From: Rhodopirellula sp.
GTDB taxonomy: Bacteria > Planctomycetota > Planctomycetia > Pirellulales > Pirellulaceae
Length of the DNA stretch: 5,096 nt
Assembly (NCBI GenBank): GCA_002714565.1
Contig: PAXU01000006.1
Span: forward strand, 17,614 to 22,709
Direction of reading: 5' to 3'
Shown: positions 1-5,096 of the stretch, one piece after another
How the letters are laid out: each line of letters begins with the position of its first letter
Numbering within the stretch: the stretch's first letter is position 1
The notes under the pieces: generated by a model
Database searches by the model: none
Told to the model about the DNA's origin: nothing
The model's input: the letters and a program-made list of their open reading frames with translations, nothing else
Made by a program: the position numbers and the translations under genes

Positions 1-3000
1 TTGTTGATAACGTCAACGTATTCCGTGCTAGCCTGAATGCCAAACGGAGCAGCAAGTTCATCGTCGTAGGTAATGGCTTTATCACTCAAGCCATCATTAT
101 CAGAATCAGACAGTCGCCAAATACGACCCTTGAGAGATGTCACGAGCAAATCACCTTCATCATTCCAGTCGAGGCCGGTTGGCATAAACTCATCTGAGAA
201 TGGAAGACGGGTAACCGTTGCGCCTGGGATTACATGAAGTAACTGAGGCTTAACGCCATCAATTACCGGAGGAATGACCGGAAATCGATCTGTCTCAAAA
301 GCGGTTTTGTAATTCAATAACAAACCGGTTTCAGCAATTCGTAAAGTATGCGATGCCCCAACGAGCTTGTAGCCCGTTGGGTCTGGCACATCGATCCAAA
401 GTGATTGTCCATCAGCATCAGGCAGCGTGATCCGCGTATCTTTGAATTTTGCATCACTTGAACACATCCTTACGCGAAGAATGCCACCTTCCGGAATTCC
501 TTGTGCTGCAATTCTCCTGACGATTCCCTTTCCATCATCTGGCACCTTGAATTGTTGGCGCACACGAATCACAGTTTTCTTGTTTGCAATATCAAAGGTC
601 AGACGATGGTCGATCTCAATGCCACCTTCAATCTGCTTCCACGCATCTAACTCGGTAAGAAACTGTCCAATACGTAACGGTTCAATTACGTTTCCGTCCA
701 TTTCAAGAAAGACATCTGACAGCACATCTGACGGACGCAACCAGGACTCCGTGGGAGTCTCCCAATACCAGGTTTTTCCCGCAGTCCTCTGTCTAGCGAC
801 ATCACCCTGCCACCATCCAGCAATCTGGTTTTCCTGAAGATTCAGCAACAGATTATGTCGATTGGTTAAACCAATTACTGCTGGCTTAATGTACTGAATA
901 CCATTGTCTCGTATCACATCGGTAAGGATTGCAGCTGTTTCGTTACGTTCCAGAATTCCGCTACGTCTGACGGTACGTACGGCACCAGGTTTCGGAGGCT
1001 CAAATCCGGGTTTGTTAAGGATATCCCATACTGCATGCAATTGATGGTCGATCTGATCATCGAGAACTCCTCGAACCGCAAGTTTGACTGAAGGCATCTC
1101 CATGCGAGGAACAATTCGCGCGGGATTTCTTACCCATCTGTCAAACCATTGTTTGCGAATGCGAGACGAAAGACCGGAGAGATTAGGTCCCTTCGCATTC
1201 AAGGGTGCCTTTGGCGGAATGACAGATCCGATTTGGTGACAACTCGTGCAGCCAAAACCATCCGTTGTTACAAGACGACTACCTGCCTGCTCTTGCTCTG
1301 TCTGCGGTTTCGCGCTCTGAGGAACATGAATTACATCCGCTCCATCGGGAATGCGGTCTCGATCCACAAGATATTTCACAAGTGAGGCAACTTCAGAATC
1401 ACTGAGATTGAATTTCGGCATTCTTACACGCAACCACGGACGATGGCCGTCATCATCACGCCGAATTGTCTTTTCAATAGCAGCATTGTGAAGCTTATCA
1501 CCGACACTATTTAATGACGGGGGTGCAAGTGCAGCGGCGACATCGGCTAAGTCCGGGCTCGAATTAAGAACGGCATCCAGTTGGTCGCCGATACCCTTAT
1601 TGGCATCGCGCGCATGACATTGAAGACAATTATTCATCTGCAGCAAGTCGTGTGATGTTTGTTCAGACGTCGGAGTCACTGCGTTCGTTACAAACTGAGC
1701 AATCATCTCTTGTTGTTGTTTGTCGAGCTTGAATCCAGGTTGAATCGTCTTCCGTTGAATTCCACTCACACACCCACTCTGATGAAGAACGGAAATGTCA
1801 ATCGGGCGACGCTCTTCGTTTTTCTCATGACAGCTCGTACAACTGTGTGATTCGAACAAAATCTTTCCACGACGAACAACTTCGTCACTCAACTCAATAT
1901 CCTTATCAGCTGGTTGCTCTTTACCAGCATCCGTCAAGAAGGCAACGAGATTGGTTACCTCCTCGTCTGACAGTTTGAACAATGGCATTCGGTGATTCTT
2001 ATTTACACTGTCAGGCTGCGTAAACCATGCTTTCCAAAAATCAGGTGTACGCTTCTTGTTGATGTTATCCAACAATCCGCCATCGAATGTAGTTGAGTCA
2101 CCGACACCATCTTTTTGATGGCAAGCAACACAACCGATGCTCATGAATGTCAATTTACCTGATTCTGCATCACCAGATTTCTTCACATCACCTGCTGGAA
2201 GATCTTCTTCAACCGGTTTGGATTGTGACATTAAGAATGCTGCAACAGCGGTTGCATCATCGTCTGTCATCTCAAACGCTGGCATCTTTTGACCTACTGT
2301 CATTTTTGAAGACGTCAGCCGGGAGATGATCCAGTCTTTTCGTACAAAGGACGAGACATGTGAAAAGTCAGGAGCCAGCCCCGCATCGATACCTGAATTG
2401 GGTAAATCATGGCATCGGGCGCATCGCAACGATTGCACCAATTCTCTACCTGTATCAAATCCACCGGCTGGGGTCTTATCCGGGGAATGAAACCAGCTTC
2501 TCGCTGAAATTGGTTCGAGTTGGAATCCTGGCCCCTGCCAGAACAACTTGAACACTCCGTTTTCAGCCGACGGTCTGAAGTCCGCACTAAACGGGAGCCA
2601 GTCAAATTCCAGTTGAATTGGGTCACTCGCAACCCAACCTGGTTCTTCCTGATCAAATTCCAAGGCAACCTCGCCGTCGATTTCCACAACACCTTTGCCG
2701 CTCACATAAGCATGAATCCTGAATGCACCTTGGGCCTGTGTGAATAGAAAGCCTGTCCAGATTGCTCGAAAGCCCGATGCTGTCAAACGCTGATCTGGTG
2801 ACAGTCCCGCCCACTTGAATGAAATCGCATCATCTTTACGAGTGATCGTCTTTCCCGTTGAATCTACATAGTGACCTACAAGGCCAGGCACAAATTCATC
2901 TGAAATCGCCTCCAGCGCTTCATCTGACTGCGCATTGACAGGATGGTCACCAATGACGATCAGGGTAAAGACCAGACTAAAGATCAGGGTAAACAACTGA

Positions 3001-3005
3001 CGCAT
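1..3005 (-). CDS. Secreted PA14 / five-haem cytochrome c / sorbosone-dehydrogenase-like propeller protein (3' end outside window)
   Basis: Reading frame open from ATG at 3005 to the window edge: 1001 codons, no stop. A GAGGAG Shine-Dalgarno lies 10 nt upstream (3016-3021). Residues 1-25 form a Sec signal peptide (hydrophobic core LFTLIFSLVFTLIVIG, probable cleavage VNA|Q). Residues 40-170 resemble a PA14-type beta-sandwich (LVGHYVD, then GAFRIHAYVSGKGVVEIDG). Five CXXCH haem sites follow: CARCH 195-199, CVACH 292-296, CTSCH 389-393, CLQCH 460-464 and CTSCH 586-590. Candidate distal Met ligands are M241, M340, M529 and M637; site 3 lacks an obvious one. Residues 675-915 are an unassigned region with W731-W732. 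From about 925 a PVC-type dehydrogenase propeller begins (FMPTGLDW at M941; Ca-binding-like D967-S-D-N-D-G-L-S-D975). Inferred role: periplasmic oxidation of a sugar or alcohol with electron transfer through the fused haems. Substrate and cofactor cannot be read from the visible part. Confident in gene and domains, less so in substrate. Confidence 0.93.
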   Translation of the reverse strand, partial: MRQLFTLIFSLVFTLIVIGDHPVNAQSDEALEAISDEFVPGLVGHYVDSTGKTITRKDDAISFKWAGLSPDQRLTASGFRAIWTGFLFTQAQGAFRIHAYVSGKGVVEIDGEVALEFDQEEPGWVASDPIQLEFDWLPFSADFRPSAENGVFKLFWQGPGFQLEPISARSWFHSPDKTPAGGFDTGRELVQSLRCARCHDLPNSGIDAGLAPDFSHVSSFVRKDWIISRLTSSKMTVGQKMPAFEMTDDDATAVAAFLMSQSKPVEEDLPAGDVKKSGDAESGKLTFMSIGCVACHQKDGVGDSTTFDGGLLDNINKKRTPDFWKAWFTQPDSVNKNHRMPLFKLSDEEVTNLVAFLTDAGKEQPADKDIELSDEVVRRGKILFESHSCTSCHEKNEERRPIDISVLHQSGCVSGIQRKTIQPGFKLDKQQQEMIAQFVTNAVTPTSEQTSHDLLQMNNCLQCHARDANKGIGDQLDAVLNSSPDLADVAAALAPPSLNSVGDKLHNAAIEKTIRRDDDGHRPWLRVRMPKFNLSDSEVASLVKYLVDRDRIPDGADVIHVPQSAKPQTEQEQAGSRLVTTDGFGCTSCHQIGSVIPPKAPLNAKGPNLSGLSSRIRKQWFDRWVRNPARIVPRMEMPSVKLAVRGVLDDQIDHQLHAVWDILNKPGFEPPKPGAVRTVRRSGILERNETAAILTDVIRDNGIQYIKPAVIGLTNRHNLLLNLQENQIAGWWQGDVARQRTAGKTWYWETPTESWLRPSDVLSDVFLEMDGNVIEPLRIGQFLTELDAWKQIEGGIEIDHRLTFDIANKKTVIRVRQQFKVPDDGKGIVRRIAAQGIPEGGILRVRMCSSDAKFKDTRITLPDADGQSLWIDVPDPTGYKLVGASHTLRIAETGLLLNYKTAFETDRFPVIPPVIDGVKPQLLHVIPGATVTRLPFSDEFMPTGLDWNDEGDLLVTSLKGRIWRLSDSDNDGLSDKAITYDDELAAPFGIQASTEYVDVIN

Positions 3006-3015
3006 GAACGGCAGA

Positions 3016-3021
3016 CTCCTC
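3016..3021 (-). promoter_or_regulatory. Ribosome binding site of the multihaem gene
   Basis: GAGGAG on the minus strand, 10 nt before the ATG at 3005. It lies within the 34-bp gap after the TIM-barrel stop codon. It supports this ATG as the start, and the signal peptide begins directly after it. Confidence 0.65.
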
Positions 3022-3039
3022 TATCCTGTTGGATAGGAA

Positions 3040-3999
3040 TTAAGCAGGTCGCTTGATACCAGCTTCGGCAAACACCTTGGCAACGTTTTTGTAACACGTT
3101 TTGACTGCTGCAACTGGATCGTAGCCTCGCTTAGACCAGACCATGCCGCTCACTTCACAACAGATATCACCTCGATACCCATCGTCATAAAACGTCTGCA
3201 GGAGCTTTACATAATCAATAGTGCCCGCTTCGCCTGGCAAGACGAATTGAAACCCGCCATCAGGGCTCTTCACGGTGTCCTTAATTGCTATGTGCTGTGT
3301 ATAGGGTGCCGCTTGATGAATCGTCTTCACCAAGTCTAAATCTCTATAGATGAAGTGACTGTAGTCGTAACACAAGCGAACATGCTTGTTGTTAATCTTC
3401 TCAACAAGCCAGACACCATCTGCTGGAGTCGACATCGCCGCGCCTCGATGAGGTTTCACAAGCACGGTTACACCAAACTTCGCTGCCGCTTCTCCCCACT
3501 TGCTAACTCGATCAACAAACAGATTCTTCTGTTCTTCCCATTTGCCACCACCTAAAACTGTCTGAATAACAGGTGGTTCATGAGTGGCTAAATCCCGTGA
3601 CAACGATGCAGCGCGTTGGATCCTCTGTAGATTTTCTGCTGCTTTCGCATTATCTTTCGACGGCACTGTATGTTCCATCAGTGATGTTAAATGCAGTCCA
3701 CTTGCCTTAAGCTGCTGGGAAATTTCCACCCGGCGCTGTGCAGGCATGTTTTCCGGCGCCGCGTCCCAGCCGGCATTAACGGTTAACTCAACAGAATCAA
3801 AACCAGTATCCGAAATTAGTGAAATAGCTTTTTCAGTCTTTAATACCTTCGTCGCATAGGTTCCCATGCCCAGCGTTAACGGTTCCTCACGTTTTGTTTC
3901 TATCGCTGCATTTAGGGTTCGACTCTCATGTCCTGAGACGAGACCACCAGCCAATACAGCTGTTGCCGTTCTGCGGTTAACTTCAAATCTGTTTTGCAT
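3040..3999 (-). CDS. Tat-exported TIM-barrel protein, sugar phosphate isomerase/epimerase (xylose isomerase-like) family
   Basis: 319 residues from ATG at 3999. A GTG at 4014 would add five residues but has no separate Shine-Dalgarno, while AAGG at 4014-4017 precedes the ATG at somewhat long spacing. The N-terminus carries a twin-arginine signal (V-N-R9-R10-T followed by ATAVLAGGLVSG), implying folded export. The rest matches the xylose-isomerase-like TIM barrel (AP-endonuclease-2 fold) in strand order: SVELTV (E71), LHLTSLMEHT, VIQTVLGGG, VTVLVKPHRG (K182-P-H184), RLCYDYSHF (D212, H215), HIAIKD (H236, D241), LPGEAGTIDY and ICCEVSG (E282). D212, H215, H236 and E282 sit where metal and substrate ligands usually lie; the usual Glu in the NH/PH strand is Lys. 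Length is normal for the family plus a signal. Family members isomerise, epimerise or cleave sugars and keto-sugars; the substrate here is unknown. It overlaps the SelW-like gene by 17 bp and is followed 34 bp later by the multihaem gene, so it is probably co-transcribed with both. Confidence 0.92.
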   Translation of the reverse strand: MQNRFEVNRRTATAVLAGGLVSGHESRTLNAAIETKREEPLTLGMGTYATKVLKTEKAISLISDTGFDSVELTVNAGWDAAPENMPAQRRVEISQQLKASGLHLTSLMEHTVPSKDNAKAAENLQRIQRAASLSRDLATHEPPVIQTVLGGGKWEEQKNLFVDRVSKWGEAAAKFGVTVLVKPHRGAAMSTPADGVWLVEKINNKHVRLCYDYSHFIYRDLDLVKTIHQAAPYTQHIAIKDTVKSPDGGFQFVLPGEAGTIDYVKLLQTFYDDGYRGDICCEVSGMVWSKRGYDPVAAVKTCYKNVAKVFAEAGIKRPA

Positions 4000-4300
4000 C
4001 TTCTTGGTTTTCACCTTCTATGGAGGAATCAACATGGCCCAGATCACGGTCCGGACATGCGCGGTCTCGCACCAGACGTTTTAATACCTTGATATCGGGA
4101 AAACCGCCATCTACTTCCCGGGACCAAATCCGTTCGTCATCAACATGAATTTCAAATATTCCGCCCCGGCCAGGTATCAACGTCACACTAGCAAGTTCAT
4201 CCTGAAACGTTGAAAGCAATTCCTGCGTCATCCATGCTGACCGCAGCAACCATTTGCAGCCTGTGCAGTAAGTAATCTGAATCGCCGGTCGTTGGTTCAC
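3983..4300 (-). CDS. SelT/SelW/SelH (Rdx) family thioredoxin-like protein, Cys form
   Basis: 105 residues from GTG at 4300, chosen because GAGG (4307-4310) lies 6 nt upstream. An in-frame TTG at 4312 has no ribosome binding site, and the family normally begins only a few residues before its first strand. The order of conserved elements fits bacterial SelW-like proteins: strand IQITYC, then C-T-G-C (residues 12-15), KWLLRSAWMTQELLSTF helix, VTLIPGRGGIFEIHVDDERIW, DGGFPDIKVLKRLVRD and the closing RDLGHVD. Both redox positions are TGC cysteine codons, so this is the non-selenocysteine form. No signal peptide is visible, so it is probably cytosolic. The family is linked to thiol redox chemistry, but the partner is generally unknown. 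A tail of about 13 residues, rich in Glu, Asp and Gln, follows the conserved end. That tail is encoded partly in the overlap with the TIM-barrel gene, which suggests the stop codon may have moved into the next gene. Confidence 0.9.
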   Translation of the reverse strand: MNQRPAIQITYCTGCKWLLRSAWMTQELLSTFQDELASVTLIPGRGGIFEIHVDDERIWSREVDGGFPDIKVLKRLVRDRACPDRDLGHVDSSIEGENQEDAKQI

Positions 4301-4306
4301 AAGGCG

Positions 4307-4310
4307 CCTC
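4307..4310 (-). promoter_or_regulatory. Ribosome binding site that selects the GTG start of the SelW-like gene
   Basis: GAGG on the minus strand, 6 nt before GTG at 4300. The alternative TTG at 4312 has nothing purine-rich at a useful distance, so this site decides the start. Confidence 0.55.
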
Positions 4311-4332
4311 AATCAGAGCAAAAACTAGACAA

Positions 4333-4346
4333 TCGTTGAATAACGA
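4333..4346. repeat. Small inverted repeat in the putative leader (TCGTT-N4-AACGA)
   Basis: A five-bp stem with a four-base loop lies just downstream of the candidate -10 box, so it would sit at or near the 5' end of the operon transcript. It is too short to call a riboswitch or attenuator. Confidence 0.25.
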
Positions 4347-4349
4347 ATG

Positions 4350-4365
4350 CTCCTATTATAAGGAG
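4350..4365. repeat. Inverted repeat CTCCT-N6-AGGAG flanking the -10 box
   Basis: Five-bp arms CTCCT and AGGAG lie exactly on either side of the six-base TATAAT (minus-strand reading). A dyad centred on a -10 element could be an operator. Its short arms make chance quite possible. Confidence 0.35.
4355..4360 (-). promoter_or_regulatory. Candidate -10 box (TATAAT) of the SelW / TIM-barrel / cytochrome operon
   Basis: A perfect TATAAT on the minus strand, in the only sizeable gap of the window. It would start transcription near 4348 and leave a leader of about 48 nt before the GTG at 4300. No convincing TTGACA-like -35 is present at 16-18 nt (the hexamer at 17 nt is CAATAT). It is therefore either a weak or activator-dependent sigma-70-type promoter, or a chance match in an AT-rich gap. 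Confidence 0.45.
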
Positions 4366-4380
4366 TTACCGGCAATAATA

Positions 4381-4407
4381 TTGGAATGCGATTGCGACGA
4401 CTTCCAA
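4381..4407 (-). terminator. Weak candidate stem-loop after the membrane-protein gene
   Basis: TTGGAA and TTCCAA can pair as a six-bp stem with a 15-base loop, beginning 5 nt past the TAG stop at 4413. On the minus strand it is followed by TATTATT rather than a run of T. The stem is AT-rich with a long loop, so this is a poor intrinsic terminator. If it does not work, the upstream gene could read through into the SelW-like gene. Confidence 0.2.
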
Positions 4408-4412
4408 GCTGC

Positions 4413-5096
4413 CTAATCACGTCGGCGGGCAAGCTGAACGACAACTACGAGAAAGCCAATCATGTATAGAAGCAGCTTGGCATTACTAAGAGGGGAATCG
4501 CCTGTTAGGTCACTGAGGTGCACCTGCTGGTAGTCACCGGTATCAAACTCAGTTAACTCAACTATCAATTCATCGACTGCCGGCGATTTCGTGACCTGGT
4601 CAGTCCTTTCTTCCGAATTGTCACTCAGTTGCTCTCGACTCCTGATATATTCGGCTTCTGTACTTTCTTCTTGTGTTGATGCGGAATCCCCTATTGTTCC
4701 ATTAGCTACCGGTAATCCGACAGCATCGACTTTGGCAAGCTGCACTTTTTCCCATAAGTGGCTCTTATCCAACTCAAATGGCGGGATCTCTTTCACCGGC
4801 GATTCCGGTTTGATTACGACACGCTCAGTTGTGGTTGTATCCGGGATTTGAATCGTATCGAGTTGCTCGATTGGTGCCGACGCGTTTCGTTTTCTTGCAA
4901 TGCCTGGTTCGGACTCTGGAGTAACCAGGTCATCATCCTGATGATCTATGGTGGCAACGATAGAATCCGCTTGACTAGTTTCCGGGCTAGGGACATTGAC
5001 CGTCTCGCCGAGTGTCTCATTGATTGACTTTCCATTAGCTTTGTCAGCAGCCGTTGCTGGCTCAGATACCAGACGATTCTCTTCATCAAGTGCAGG
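4413..5096 (-). CDS. C-terminal part of an acidic low-complexity protein with a single C-terminal membrane anchor (5' end outside window)
   Basis: The frame is open from the right edge to TAG at 4413, giving 227 visible residues. The first in-frame Met is mid-frame (4796) with no reason to be the start, so the gene very probably begins beyond the window. The visible part is rich in Glu, Asp, Ser, Thr and Pro with few hydrophobic stretches (for example PSPETSQADS, IPDTTTTERVV, QEESTEAEY), as expected of an extended, disordered stalk or linker. Residues 208-223 (LLLYMIGFLVVVVQLA) form one hydrophobic segment and the protein ends at once in R-R-R-D. This fits a protein with its bulk outside the cytoplasm and a short basic stop-transfer tail inside, or a C-terminal sorting-type signal. 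I recognise no family or catalytic domain here; function would depend on the missing N-terminal part. It is separated by about 110 bp from the downstream operon. Confidence 0.8.
   Translation of the reverse strand, partial: PALDEENRLVSEPATAADKANGKSINETLGETVNVPSPETSQADSIVATIDHQDDDLVTPESEPGIARKRNASAPIEQLDTIQIPDTTTTERVVIKPESPVKEIPPFELDKSHLWEKVQLAKVDAVGLPVANGTIGDSASTQEESTEAEYIRSREQLSDNSEERTDQVTKSPAVDELIVELTEFDTGDYQQVHLSDLTGDSPLSNAKLLLYMIGFLVVVVQLARRRD

Noticed and set aside
427..837. 136-residue plus-strand open frame
   Set aside because: It lies wholly antisense to the multihaem gene, has no recognisable domain or ribosome binding site, and its residue pattern looks like a frame shadow.
1200..2430. 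Five CXXCH units as a recent tandem DNA repeat
   Set aside because: The spacing is irregular (about 97, 97, 71 and 126 residues) and the flanking sequences differ, so these are diverged domains rather than a DNA repeat array.
2315..2692. 125-residue minus-strand open frame in another phase of the multihaem gene
   Set aside because: The in-frame reading gives the PA14-like domain and haem site 1; this alternative phase shows no family features.
4241..4270. Possible selenocysteine site in the SelW-like protein
   Set aside because: Both redox positions are TGC cysteine codons; no in-frame TGA occurs before the true stop.
4386..4469. Short plus-strand frame (27 codons) downstream of an AAGGAG at 4360-4365
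   Set aside because: The spacing from AAGGAG to the ATG is about 20 nt, too long, and most of the frame is antisense to a better-supported gene.
4591..5027. Overlapping plus-strand open frames opposite the acidic membrane-anchored protein
   Set aside because: They are Ser/Leu- or Arg-rich complements of an acidic low-complexity coding strand, with no start signals or domains.

Overview
The window looks like a planctomycete (PVC superphylum) chromosome fragment of moderate, slightly AT-leaning base composition. The main reason is the gene at the left: a secreted protein that joins a PA14-like domain, five CXXCH haem-binding sites and the start of a sorbosone-dehydrogenase-type beta-propeller. 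This architecture is characteristic of Planctomycetes and relatives. A Tat-exported TIM-barrel 'sugar phosphate isomerase/epimerase' next to it fits the same group. The taxonomic call is inference, because no rRNA or marker gene is present.

All four genes I can support lie on the minus strand. In transcription order (right to left) they are: (1) 5096-4413, the C-terminal 227 residues of a larger acidic, low-complexity protein ending in one membrane segment and an Arg-rich tail; (2) a gap of about 110 bp with a perfect TATAAT -10 box set in a symmetric inverted repeat; (3) 4300-3983, a small SelT/SelW/SelH-family (Rdx) thioredoxin-like protein with a Cys-X-X-Cys site; (4) 3999-3040, the Tat-signal TIM-barrel protein, whose start overlaps the end of gene 3; (5) 3005-1, the multihaem cytochrome / PA14 / propeller protein, starting 34 bp after gene 4 stops and running off the left edge with 1001 codons visible and no stop.

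Genes 3, 4 and 5 are probably one transcription unit. Two products are predicted to be exported, the TIM-barrel protein by Tat and the cytochrome by Sec. A reasonable inference is periplasmic carbohydrate handling: a PQQ/sugar-dehydrogenase-like propeller would pass electrons to the fused c-type haems, and the TIM-barrel protein would isomerise, epimerise or cleave a related (possibly keto-) sugar. The SelW-like protein is a predicted cytosolic thiol-redox protein with no obvious link to that job. I saw no RNA genes, CRISPR array, insertion sequence or phage genes. Nothing here is convincingly a new defence or mobile system; the interest lies in the domain fusion, an atypical haem site, the operon grouping and a possible C-terminal sorting-type tail.
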